Below the pieces are notes generated by a model that saw nothing but the letters and a program-made list of their open reading frames with translations, was not told the origin of the DNA and searched no databases. DNA of 64,000 bases, taken from contig NZ_CP150207.1 of NCBI RefSeq assembly GCF_037969765.1, forward strand, positions 1,598,001 to 1,662,000, written 5' to 3'. Of the stretch, positions 28,341-34,747 are shown piece by piece. Position 1 is the first letter of the stretch, and every line of letters begins with the position of its first letter. Position numbers and translations under genes: made by a program. The stretch comes from Paenibacillus sp. FSL W8-0186 (GTDB taxonomy: Bacteria > Bacillota > Bacilli > Paenibacillales > Paenibacillaceae).

Positions 28341-28713
28341 GAAGCCCCGGCAGTGCGGAGGCTTCTGAGAAATTGATTACGTAATGAAGTTGCTATAACC
28401 CCTTTAAGTGACCGTATACGAGCCTGTTCATTTCCTTAAGAACGGACTGAATGCTAACTTAAAGGGGGTTTTTAGCATGACACGGTTGTGGCCGGTATGC
28501 TACTGAAGCTGGTTGTTTTCATTGTTATCTTTACGGCGGCTATAATAAAAAAACCAACAGTCATTAAGCAGGCGAATTTGACGCCGGTCTTTTTTATGAA
28601 AGGCGCGCATCATCTGGTTGCTGAGCCAATTGGGCAATACAATCTCCTCCCGACTTTTCCCTATGTACGTTAGCATATGGGGAGAAGCCGTGAAGTGTGC
28701 AGGTCCATGAACT
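28341..28713. other. 373-base intergenic region after rdgB
   Basis: Contains the structured element at 28392-28476. The rest (28480-28713) holds an imperfect inverted pair, CTGGTTGTTTT near 28507 and AAAACCAACAG near 28550, and no gene I can support. Confidence 0.5.
28392..28476 (+). terminator. Terminator-like structured RNA with 47-base apical domain
   Basis: Positions 28397-28409 pair with 28457-28470 (one bulged G), closed by GCTA/TAGC at 28392-28395 and 28473-28476; TTTTT lies within the 3' end. The interior forms a second stem (28421-28429 with 28440-28448). Probably ends the rph-rdgB transcript. Confidence 0.5.
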
Positions 28714-29064
28714 CTATTGGCCCTCTTCTTCGTACCATTGCTCTAGCTGGGCCTGCAGCGCGCGAATTTCCGTAAGCAAAGAGATCAAGGGATAATTCTC
28801 TTCTTGTATTGCGGAGAATGCAGCTTCAAGCTCATTGATGTAGGCTAAGCCGCTTGTAATTTGCAGCGATTCCTGCAGCAGATCAAGCTGGTCGCATTCG
28901 GCAATCGCTTGCGGCAGAGATGGAACCTGGGCCGCGGTTAGCTTATCGATTTCTTTGTTCAGGCGCAAATTGAGGGCGCTTAGCTGGTAAGCGTAATCCG
29001 CAGGCATTTCTACAAAACGCAAATCGCTGCCCTGCTGCAAAATGACATATCTCATTAAGGACAT
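28714..29064 (-). CDS. Hypothetical helical protein, 116 aa
   Basis: I do not recognise this family. The product is acidic, mostly helical, rich in Leu, Gln and Glu, without signal peptide, membrane segment or Cys residues except one (AECDQL). It could form a coiled coil at about residues 28-110. AAGGAG lies 11 bases upstream of ATG 29064, and the frame has no competitor. It diverges from the sprT gene. Confidence 0.65.
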   Translation of the reverse strand: MSLMRYVILQQGSDLRFVEMPADYAYQLSALNLRLNKEIDKLTAAQVPSLPQAIAECDQLDLLQESLQITSGLAYINELEAAFSAIQEENYPLISLLTEIRALQAQLEQWYEEEGQ

Positions 29065-29192
29065 TTGTTTACAGTCTCCTTTTCAATTATTGCTACTTGA
29101 CAGTGTAGCTTAACAGGAAGTTAGAATTCAAGTACAAAGCGTGTTTGATCGAGGCCAGGAATATGAATGGCGGCAAGTAAGGGGGGATTTTC

Positions 29193-29666
29193 ATGACGGA
29201 TGAACAACTACAGGCCTGGGTCGAGGAGATTTCGCTTCGCAGCTTTGGGTTGCCTTTTCGCCATGAAGCCAGGTTTAACCGGAGGCTCAGATCGACAGGC
29301 GGCAGATATTTCATGAAGTCCCACCATATCGAGATTAATCCGGCCCAGCTGGCTGCTTACGGGGTAGAGGAAGTGGAGAAAATCATTAAGCATGAGCTAT
29401 GCCATTATCATTTGCATATTATGGGCAGAGGCTACAGACACCGGGACCCGGAATTCAAAGCGTTATTAAATCGGGTAGGGGGAAGCAGATACTGTCAATC
29501 GCTGCCTGGAGACCAGGGCAGAAGAACATTGCCTTATCGGTATATGCTCAAGTGTACAAGCTGCGGTATGGAATATTTGCGCAAACGCCGCGTTGATCCT
29601 CGGCGATACCGCTGCGGTAAATGCTCGGGAAGCCTTCATCTGTCGAGTTATGGGCAGCAGAATTGA
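29193..29666 (+). CDS. sprT: SprT-family zinc metalloprotein
   Basis: A 157-residue SprT-like protein (YdcK type). KHELCHYHLHIMG near residue 68 provides the HExxH-like zinc site (H-E-L-C-H), followed by RHRDPEFKALL. A C-terminal zinc ribbon has CTSCG near residue 126 and CGKCSG near residue 143. The eukaryotic homologue Spartan cleaves DNA-protein crosslinks; bacterial function is not settled. Start at ATG 29193 with GGGGGATT upstream. Confidence 0.88.
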   Translation: MTDEQLQAWVEEISLRSFGLPFRHEARFNRRLRSTGGRYFMKSHHIEINPAQLAAYGVEEVEKIIKHELCHYHLHIMGRGYRHRDPEFKALLNRVGGSRYCQSLPGDQGRRTLPYRYMLKCTSCGMEYLRKRRVDPRRYRCGKCSGSLHLSSYGQQN

Positions 29667-29735
29667 AGTAAATTGAAATAAGCACCAGAGCTGAAATGTG
29701 GTATACTACAAAAAAAGATAGGGAAGTGATCTATT

Positions 29736-29981
29736 ATGGCCAAGTCCAAAGCCAAACGAATGCGCGACAAATTAACGCGTGAAGGCAGACGCAACCCGGA
29801 ATTGGGGAGAAGCCCCTTTGCCGCAGCAGATTTAAGAACGAGAAGAACCAAAACCAAGCAAGAGCTGTTAAATCAAAGTAAGCATAAACAGAAGAACCTG
29901 ATCTCTTATTATGGAGATGATGGTTCTTTTTTGTTGGCAAGAAGCAGCTCGGCTTGTCATATATATGAAGTGGGAGCGTAA
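29736..29981 (+). CDS. brfA: YqkK/BrfA-like alternative ribosome-rescue factor
   Basis: An 81-residue, very basic protein: MAKSKAKRMRDKL, EGRRNPELGRSPFA, DLRTRRTKTKQELL, then SYYGDDGSFLL. From memory this matches B. subtilis YqkK, renamed BrfA, which recruits RF2 to ribosomes stalled on non-stop mRNA. BrfA is known to be made from a truncated mRNA because transcription ends before the stop codon. Exactly that layout is visible here: an intrinsic terminator at 29892-29932 lies inside the frame, 49 bases before the stop, so most transcripts would encode only about 63-65 residues and lack a stop codon. Its product would then be limited by tmRNA and rise when tmRNA fails. GGGAAGTGAT precedes the ATG. 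Confidence 0.68.
   Translation: MAKSKAKRMRDKLTREGRRNPELGRSPFAAADLRTRRTKTKQELLNQSKHKQKNLISYYGDDGSFLLARSSSACHIYEVGA
29892..29932 (+). terminator. Intrinsic terminator inside the BrfA-like coding sequence
   Basis: AAGAACC (29892-29898) pairs with GGTTCTT (29922-29928); ATCTC/GAGAT form an inner stem; T-run to 29932. The reading frame continues 49 bases beyond. Confidence 0.75.
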
Positions 29982-30044
29982 GGATCCAAATGGGAGAGGA
30001 GCAGCCGGCCCCGAAGAGCAATATGCGGACGGAGGCGAAGCAAA

Positions 30045-30125
30045 ATGAGTGCAGAGATGCTGATTCAACTGCTAGTACTTATCGTCATGCTCATCGAACT
30101 GGCGCGGCACCGAAAGGATTCCTGA
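30045..30125 (+). CDS. 26-aa hydrophobic small protein, possible holin-like/type I toxin
   Basis: A short frame too small for automatic tracks. It starts at ATG 30045 with GGAGG at 30031-30035, nine bases away, and encodes MSAEMLIQLL, then VLIVMLIEL and a basic tail ARHRKDS. One membrane helix followed by positive charges is the plan of the putative holin-like toxins and small type I toxins of Bacilli. A hairpin follows at 30135-30161. No antisense RNA could be identified by eye. It could instead be a chance frame, but the ribosome site and terminator argue for a real gene. Confidence 0.5.
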   Translation: MSAEMLIQLLVLIVMLIELARHRKDS

Positions 30126-30134
30126 AGTTCCGTG

Positions 30135-30161
30135 AAGGTCTGGCCTTTGGTGCCAGGCCTT
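30135..30161 (+). terminator. Hairpin after the 26-aa ORF
   Basis: AAGGTCTGGC (30135-30144) pairs with GCCAGGCCTT (30152-30161) with one G-T pair; weak T-rich tail. Confidence 0.5.
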
Positions 30162-30190
30162 TCCAACCCTTTTATGGCATGTCCATATTC

Positions 30191-30219
30191 TTGACTTTGC
30201 ATCAAAATCATGATAAATT
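30191..30219 (+). promoter_or_regulatory. Candidate promoter of the tRNA-Asn/Ser unit
   Basis: TTGACT (30191-30196), 17-base spacer, TAAATT (30214-30219). Confidence 0.45.
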
Positions 30220-30250
30220 ATACCGTAAATCTATAGTAAACAATTAGCGT

Positions 30251-30326
30251 TCCCCGATAGCTCAGTCGGTAGAGCACTCGACTGTTAATCGAGTTGTCAC
30301 AGGTTCGAGTCCTGTTCGGGGAGCCA
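30251..30326 (+). tRNA. tRNA-Asn (GTT)
   Basis: Acceptor arms TCCCCGA and TCGGGGA, anticodon stem CTCGA/TCGAG with loop CTGTTAA (anticodon GTT), T-arm GGTTCGAGTCC, CCA encoded at 30324-30326. Confidence 0.97.
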
Positions 30327-30333
30327 TGTCTTT

Positions 30334-30425
30334 GGAGAGATACCCAAGTGGCTATAAGGGGACCCTCTGCTAAGGGGTTAGACTGCGTAAGCGGTGCGAG
30401 GGTTCGAATCCCTCTCTCTCCGCCA
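30334..30425 (+). tRNA. tRNA-Ser (GCT)
   Basis: Acceptor arms GGAGAGA and TCTCTCC, anticodon loop CTGCTAA (anticodon GCT), long variable arm typical of class II tRNAs, T-loop GGTTCGAATCC, CCA encoded. Eight bases after tRNA-Asn, so co-transcribed. Confidence 0.97.
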
Positions 30426-30441
30426 CTATAGATTGAATCAT

Positions 30442-30472
30442 AAAGCCAAAGTTCTGATGGGCTTTTTTTTAT
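30442..30472 (+). terminator. Intrinsic terminator after tRNA-Ser
   Basis: AAAGCC (30442-30447) pairs with GGCTTT (30460-30465); long T-run to 30470. Confidence 0.7.
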
Positions 30473-30492
30473 TTCTATTATAAAAAAAGGGG

Positions 30493-30521
30493 TTGCCAAC
30501 GCTCGCGAACTTTGCTATACT
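30493..30521 (+). promoter_or_regulatory. Sigma-A promoter of the tRNA-Glu/Leu unit
   Basis: TTGCCA (30493-30498), 17-base spacer, TATACT (30516-30521), about 48 bases before tRNA-Glu. Confidence 0.75.
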
Positions 30522-30568
30522 CATTTTTGTTGTCGCTCCAAAAAAGACTTCACCTTAATTATAAATAT

Positions 30569-30643
30569 GGCCCGTTGGTCAAGGGGTTAAGACACCTCCC
30601 TTTCACGGAGGTAACAGGGGTTCGAATCCCCTACGGGTCACCA
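30569..30643 (+). tRNA. tRNA-Glu (TTC)
   Basis: Acceptor arms GGCCCGT and ACGGGTC, anticodon stem CCTCC/GGAGG with loop CTTTCAC (anticodon TTC), T-arm GGGTTCGAATCCC, CCA encoded at 30641-30643. Confidence 0.96.
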
Positions 30644-30812
30644 CTTTCATATATATGCTTCAGTAGGGTGAGAATCCCTTGGGGGTTCGTCGGAGCATCG
30701 GCTTCGGTAGGAATACTTCGCAGTCTCGAACGGAGAGAGAGTATCCCCTACGGGTCACCACTTTCATATATATGCTTCAGTAGGGTGAGAATCCCTTGGG
30801 GGTTCGTCGGAG
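30626..30812 (+). repeat. Perfect 70-bp direct repeat carrying the tRNA-Glu 3' end
   Basis: 30626-30695 and 30743-30812 are identical. Each copy begins with the last 18 bases of tRNA-Glu including CCA (ATCCCCTACGGGTCACCA). Offset 117 bases. The second copy has no upstream tRNA body. Confidence 0.9.
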
Positions 30813-30836
30813 TATTGAAGTATTATAACTTAATAT

Positions 30837-30919
30837 GCGGTCGTGGTGGAATGGCAGACACGCTATCTTGAGGGGGTAGTGGGTGTATACCCGTGGAGGT
30901 TCGAGTCCTCTCGACCGCA
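30837..30919 (+). tRNA. tRNA-Leu (GAG), copy 1
   Basis: Acceptor arms GCGGTCG and CGACCGC, anticodon stem CTATC/GGTAG with loop TTGAGGG (anticodon GAG), long variable arm, T-arm GGTTCGAGTCC. CCA not encoded. Identical to the gene at 34469-34551. Confidence 0.95.
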
Positions 30920-30934
30920 TTGATAACAAAGGGA

Positions 30935-30970
30935 AGAACCTTGCGTAAGCAGGGTTCTTTTGAACTTTTT
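30935..30970 (+). terminator. Intrinsic terminator of the tRNA-Glu/Leu unit
   Basis: AGAACCTTGC (30935-30944) pairs with GCAGGGTTCT (30949-30958), one G-T pair, GTAA loop, T-rich tail. Confidence 0.8.
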
Positions 30971-31028
30971 ATTACATCGAAATATATAGTAAAAGCAGCT
31001 TAAGGAATCTACATACGGTAAAAAGAAA

Positions 31029-31055
31029 AGCATCCTCGCCATTGGCGAGGATGCT
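31029..31055 (-). terminator. Intrinsic terminator of the HAD gene
   Basis: AGCATCCTCGCC (31029-31040) and its complement (31044-31055), ATT loop; the T-run is on the minus strand (AAAAGAAAA at 31021-31029). Confidence 0.85.
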
Positions 31056-31068
31056 CTATAATGGAGAC

Positions 31069-31926
31069 TTAAAGATCTAGAAGCGTATTTAAGGCATAGG
31101 CAACTCCGTGTTCGTTGTTACTGCGGGTAGTCAAAGTGCTTAGCCGCTTGACTTCCTCGACGGCGTTGCCCATCGCTACCTTTGTTCCAGCAATCTGAAA
31201 CATGGAAATATCATTATAACTGTCACCGATAACGATCGTATCAGCCATGTCGATATCGTAATAGGAAGCCAGAAATTGAAGGGCGCTTCCCTTGTCTGTT
31301 TCGGTCGATATGATTTCTAGCGTATGCTTGGCAGCGGCCGTTGTATGGACGAAAGGCTGATCGCGGAAATGATGGCGAATTCGATCCAGCTTCGCATCAT
31401 CATAAGTAAAAATTAACAGTTTATAAATGGGGCTCCCGGCTTGTACCACCTCACGAAGATCATCAATTTGCTTGAAGCCGAATTGTTGAAACTGGGTTTG
31501 CACACCGGCCTGCAGCGTATCTGCGTCGATGTCGGGATTGGCGCTGACAAGGATATCGATTTCGGCCTGGAGCTTGCCTTCTCCGCCACATGGTGAATAA
31601 ATGTCCTCCGGGCAAAATATTTCGAAATATACGTCCTGCTCCAATAAGTAACTTATGGATTCAGCAGCAATGGGGTGGGGAATCGGAGTCTCGTTCAGAA
31701 GACGTCCGCGCTCATCGTGGACAGCAGCTCCATTGGATGAAATGATCGGAATGGATAGATCCTCGCCAATTATTCCTTTCACATCAAAGCGGGCTCTGCC
31801 TGTGCATATCGTTACTTTATGATCCTCGCCGGACAAAATATTGCGAATGGCCGCGAGGCCCTCTGTGCTAGGCTTGCTCTCGGCGGTGAGCAAGGTTCCG
31901 TCCAAATCGATAGCAATTAATTTCAT
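31069..31926 (-). CDS. Cof-type HAD-superfamily hydrolase
   Basis: A 285-residue class IIB HAD phosphatase. The N-terminal IAIDLDGTLL is motif I with the nucleophile Asp, ISSNGAAV is the motif II region, DKGSALQFLASYYDI carries the motif III Lys and VIGDSYNDISMF near residue 236 motif IV. Members dephosphorylate small sugar phosphates or flavin intermediates; substrate not predictable. Monocistronic with its own terminator. Confidence 0.9.
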   Translation of the reverse strand: MKLIAIDLDGTLLTAESKPSTEGLAAIRNILSGEDHKVTICTGRARFDVKGIIGEDLSIPIISSNGAAVHDERGRLLNETPIPHPIAAESISYLLEQDVYFEIFCPEDIYSPCGGEGKLQAEIDILVSANPDIDADTLQAGVQTQFQQFGFKQIDDLREVVQAGSPIYKLLIFTYDDAKLDRIRHHFRDQPFVHTTAAAKHTLEIISTETDKGSALQFLASYYDIDMADTIVIGDSYNDISMFQIAGTKVAMGNAVEEVKRLSTLTTRSNNEHGVAYALNTLLDL

Positions 31927-32120
31927 GCATATAGCCTCCCTATAGCTTGTTCTGCGGTTGCTTGCTAAGAGTATAAAGTATGAAAATGATTTCAGGTCAA
32001 TACAAGGAAACTATGTTACTATAAATCATAGGTAAGCAGGGCGGAAAACCCAGCATTTTATTGGAGTGCCGCTTGAATTTATATAAAGATAAAAGAACAA
32101 CTTAGGAGCAGGATGGGTAA

Positions 32121-32438
32121 ATGGAATCTCAACTTTGGATTATTCTTCTCATTGGAGCAGGTACTTATTTGTTTCGCGCAGGTTCGCTTGTGCTTGGAAG
32201 CAGGGTACAATGGTCGGAACGGACTAAGGAATGGCTTTCTTACGTGTCCCCCGCAGTTCTGGGTGCCTTGCTAGGGCCTTTATTATTGCTGGACGAGGGG
32301 CAGTGGGTGCCCATTAGGGATAATATTATGCTGTTAGCGGCCATACCAACGATAGCAGTAGCCTGGTGGACGCGGCGGTTGCTCTTGACTGTAACGGCAG
32401 GCATCGCCTGTTTTGCTGTATTATATTATTTCATGTGA
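32121..32438 (+). CDS. azlD: AzlD-family branched-chain amino-acid exporter subunit
   Basis: A 105-residue integral membrane protein with about four helices. LLIGAGTYLFRAG near the N-terminus and LSYVSPAVLGALLGPLLL are AzlD signatures. AzlD and AzlC together export branched-chain amino acids or analogues. The gene is followed after 14 bases by azlC. In B. subtilis and most operons azlC precedes azlD, so this order is inverted. Confidence 0.85.
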   Translation: MESQLWIILLIGAGTYLFRAGSLVLGSRVQWSERTKEWLSYVSPAVLGALLGPLLLLDEGQWVPIRDNIMLLAAIPTIAVAWWTRRLLLTVTAGIACFAVLYYFM

Positions 32439-32452
32439 CAGGAGATATAAGC

Positions 32453-33163
32453 ATGAGTCGAAGAGATAGAGTAGCTTTGGCGTTAAAGGATGTGCTGCCA
32501 ATCATGCTGGCATATTTTCCTTTATCGATTACGTTTGGTGTCTTGGCAGCTGCGAGCGGGGTGCCCTGGCATACGTCGATCTTTAGCTCGATATGGATTT
32601 ATTCCGGAGGGGCCCAGTTTATGCTTATCAGCATGCTGGATACGGCGACGGCTCCAGCTACAATCATCGCCACCATCCTGCTTGTGAATATGCGGCATAT
32701 TCTGTATGGTGCCACAATGGGGCCGAATTTGGCGCATTGGCGGGAGCCATTGAAATGGCTGGCGGCGGTAGGATTAACGGACGAGAGTTTTGTCGTAACT
32801 TACAACCGTGCCGCTGCCGGCGAAAAGCTGGCGCCTTCCTATTATTTGACCTTTGCGCTGGCGGCATACGGATCATGGATTGCAGGTACGGTTGTCGGTG
32901 CGGGAATCGGCGGGATTGTTCCCTCAGAGGCCGCCGCTGTGCTTAGCTTTGCGCTTCCAGCGCTGTTCCTGGCACTATTGTTTGCTGGCGAGCGTACCCT
33001 TCCGCATTTGCTGGCAGCCTGCACAGGAGCGGGATTAGCTACGCTGGCAGGGCTCATGAATTTAGGCGGAATCGGCCTTATCGCTGGGGGGCTTGTCGGG
33101 GCTACGGCAGGCCAACTGCTGTACAGGCAAAAGAGCAGAATCAGCAAACAAGCCAAAAGCTAA
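32453..33163 (+). CDS. azlC: AzlC-family branched-chain amino-acid exporter
   Basis: A 236-residue membrane protein with several helices. ALKDVLPIMLAYFPLSITFGVLA, SIWIYSGGAQFMLISML and LVNMRHILYGATMGP are AzlC landmarks (given as three separate segments along the first 95 residues). Start at ATG 32453 with AGGAGAT upstream; the longer open frame from 32366 runs antiphase through azlD and is not used. Confidence 0.9.
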   Translation: MSRRDRVALALKDVLPIMLAYFPLSITFGVLAAASGVPWHTSIFSSIWIYSGGAQFMLISMLDTATAPATIIATILLVNMRHILYGATMGPNLAHWREPLKWLAAVGLTDESFVVTYNRAAAGEKLAPSYYLTFALAAYGSWIAGTVVGAGIGGIVPSEAAAVLSFALPALFLALLFAGERTLPHLLAACTGAGLATLAGLMNLGGIGLIAGGLVGATAGQLLYRQKSRISKQAKS

Positions 33164-33185
33164 TATCCGGATACTAGCGTTAGCC

Positions 33186-33821
33186 CTAGTCCTCATTTAC
33201 GGGTAAATCAAGGATTGAAGAATATTTGGGATACAAGACACGGATGCAATCCGGGCATATATCATGAGTAAATTCCGCATGAGTATTCCTGATCAGGAAG
33301 TTCTCGATATCGTCCCAGTGGTTATCTTCGTCCTTGATTCGCTTGCATACCGCACAGATCGGAAGCAGACCGCGCAGCGTGCGGATTTGCGTGATAATTT
33401 CTACAAGCTGCAGTTCATATTTCTTATAACGCGTCATATCTATGCAGCTCAGGACAACGCCGCCAATACAGTTCTCTTCCATAAGCGGAATAACCTCCAA
33501 TTGGAACCATATCGTTTCTTGCGACAACGACAAATGAATGTGGAATTCCTTGCTATAGAAAGAACAGTCCCCTTGGAGGATGTTATTCAGCTGAGAAAGG
33601 AACATCGGGGCATTAGGGCACACATCCCGATTGTCCGGATTCTTTAGAAACTCGATAAGATTTAATCCGGGCCGATCCCATAAAGGAGATAGGCCCAACT
33701 GCGCGGCTTTCTTTGCCCAGGTTGGGTTCACCTGCTGGATGGTACCTTGGGAATCGGTTATGGCCAGGCTTTGGTTCAGGGACTGGGCAGCCGAAATCCA
33801 TAAAGACGGACTATGGGTCAT
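33186..33821 (-). CDS. PAS-domain sensor-like protein with C-terminal Cys pairs
   Basis: About 211 residues. An N-terminal PAS domain (SLAITDSQGTIQQVNPTWA near residue 17 to GGVVLSCIDMTRYKK near residue 125) is followed by a short linker helix and the motif LLPICAVCKRI...WDDIENF...ICPDC, which recurs after PAS domains in many signalling proteins and looks like a zinc-binding or thiol pair. No output domain is present, so it may be a degraded or stand-alone sensor. Start at ATG 33821; GTG 33830 abuts AGGA and is unlikely. Confidence 0.75.
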   Translation of the reverse strand: MTHSPSLWISAAQSLNQSLAITDSQGTIQQVNPTWAKKAAQLGLSPLWDRPGLNLIEFLKNPDNRDVCPNAPMFLSQLNNILQGDCSFYSKEFHIHLSLSQETIWFQLEVIPLMEENCIGGVVLSCIDMTRYKKYELQLVEIITQIRTLRGLLPICAVCKRIKDEDNHWDDIENFLIRNTHAEFTHDICPDCIRVLYPKYSSILDLPVNED

Positions 33822-33974
33822 CGCGAACACTCCTATCTGAAATTACTAAAGGATAGATGCTGTCCTGGCTATTGTCACCGTGTGCGGGATCAAGAAGTGA
33901 AGGACCTGGATGGTCTATGATATAATGGCCTGGAAGGATTGCCCAAGACATAAAGAGGTTTAATCAAATTATAC

Positions 33975-34015
33975 ACGCAAATGCGTAATTTTACAACAAA
34001 ATGACGTAAAAACGT
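33975..34015. promoter_or_regulatory. Two near-palindromes, possible XRE operators
   Basis: ACGCAAATGCGT (33975-33986) and ACGTAAAAACGT (34004-34015) are related 12-bp dyads 29 bases apart, just upstream of the XRE gene's ribosome site. Confidence 0.45.
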
Positions 34016-34043
34016 AATAGTTTTGCGAAGGAGGGCCGAAGAG

Positions 34044-34406
34044 TTGTCTATTTATGAAAGGATCGAATCGCTCATCAAAAGCAAAGCTATGACCAAGAAG
34101 GAATTCTGCAAGGAACTTGGCATCAGCACCGGAAACTTGGGCGACTGGAAGCGCGGCAAATCTTCGCCCGGCACGAATAAGCTCATCGATATTGCCGCGT
34201 ATTTCGATGTGAGTCTGGATTGGCTGATGACCGGCCGGGAACGCGAAGCAGTACAGGTGCATGAGGAAAGAGAAGCCTATGCTGCGGACGAGCCGGACTG
34301 GAACCGCCTTAGCAGCCGTCTGACAGAGCGTGAGAAGGCTTTTATTCAGGAGTATCTGGAGTTTACCGAATACCGCAGAAAGTTAAAGAGGATGGGAGGA
34401 AAATAA
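34044..34406 (+). CDS. XRE-family transcriptional regulator
   Basis: A 120-residue protein with an N-terminal Cro/CI helix-turn-helix (MTKKEFCKELGISTGNLGDWKRG at about residues 16-38, followed by SSPGTNKLIDIAAYFDVSLDWLMTG) and a charged C-terminal tail. TTG 34044 is chosen as start because GAAGGAGGG (34027-34035) is correctly spaced; the longer frame from 34023 includes the ribosome site. Paired dyads upstream suggest autoregulation. The next gene is a tRNA; no target gene is obvious. Confidence 0.85.
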   Translation: MSIYERIESLIKSKAMTKKEFCKELGISTGNLGDWKRGKSSPGTNKLIDIAAYFDVSLDWLMTGREREAVQVHEEREAYAADEPDWNRLSSRLTEREKAFIQEYLEFTEYRRKLKRMGGK

Positions 34407-34412
34407 TAACAC

Positions 34413-34441
34413 TTTACTTTTAGTTACCGCGGCGATATAAT
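34413..34441 (+). promoter_or_regulatory. Sigma-A promoter of tRNA-Leu copy 2
   Basis: TTTACT (34413-34418), 17-base spacer, consensus TATAAT (34436-34441), 27 bases before the tRNA. Confidence 0.8.
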
Positions 34442-34468
34442 ATAAAATGTTCGCTTCAAACATAACCT

Positions 34469-34551
34469 GCGGTCGTGGTGGAATGGCAGACACGCTATCT
34501 TGAGGGGGTAGTGGGTGTATACCCGTGGAGGTTCGAGTCCTCTCGACCGCA
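34469..34551 (+). tRNA. tRNA-Leu (GAG), copy 2
   Basis: All 83 bases are identical to the gene at 30837-30919, including anticodon GAG and absence of encoded CCA. Flanks differ. Confidence 0.95.
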
Positions 34552-34566
34552 TATGGCAAATGAAGA

Positions 34567-34614
34567 AAAGCCGTTTCTTTAGTAGATTATATCTGCTGGA
34601 GAGACGGCTTTTTT
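34567..34614 (+). terminator. Intrinsic terminator of tRNA-Leu copy 2
   Basis: AAAAGCCGT near 34567-34574 pairs with ACGGCTTTT ending at 34612, extended inner pairing, six T. Confidence 0.8.
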
Positions 34615-34649
34615 GCTGTGAATTGGATCTGGATCATTCTCGAAGCCGA

Positions 34650-34710
34650 CTGACAGGTTTAACATTCAGAGAACAATTATTTGACATTCCCCTAAAGATT
34701 GGGATTTACA
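34650..34710 (+). promoter_or_regulatory. PhoP-box-like hexamer array and promoter
   Basis: TTAACA (34659-34664), AGAACA (34670-34675) and TTGACA (34681-34686) repeat with an 11-base period, with CTGACA at 34650-34655 before them. This is the layout of Bacillus PhoP boxes (TTAACA-like hexamers, 5-base spacing). TTGACA may double as -35 with TTTACA at 34705-34710 as -10. Confidence 0.55.
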
Positions 34711-34747
34711 CTCGTAATAGTTCTGAACATTGTTGGGAGGAGATTTA

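Noticed and set aside
28477..28506. Nine-codon leader-like ORF after AAAGGGGG
   Set aside because: No regulated gene follows downstream on this strand; the ribosome-like sequence is better explained as a terminator arm.
28488..28673. 61-codon hydrophobic frame after rdgB
   Set aside because: GTG start without ribosome site, overlaps inverted sequences, composition not convincing.
29990..30247. 85-codon frame between the BrfA-like gene and tRNA-Asn
   Set aside because: Hydrophilic, no family resemblance, and it runs through the tRNA promoter; the 26-codon ORF in another frame has the better ribosome site.
30512..30871. 119-codon frame over the tRNA-Glu/Leu region
   Set aside because: It translates tRNA genes and the 70-bp repeats, hence its internal peptide repeat; not a protein gene.
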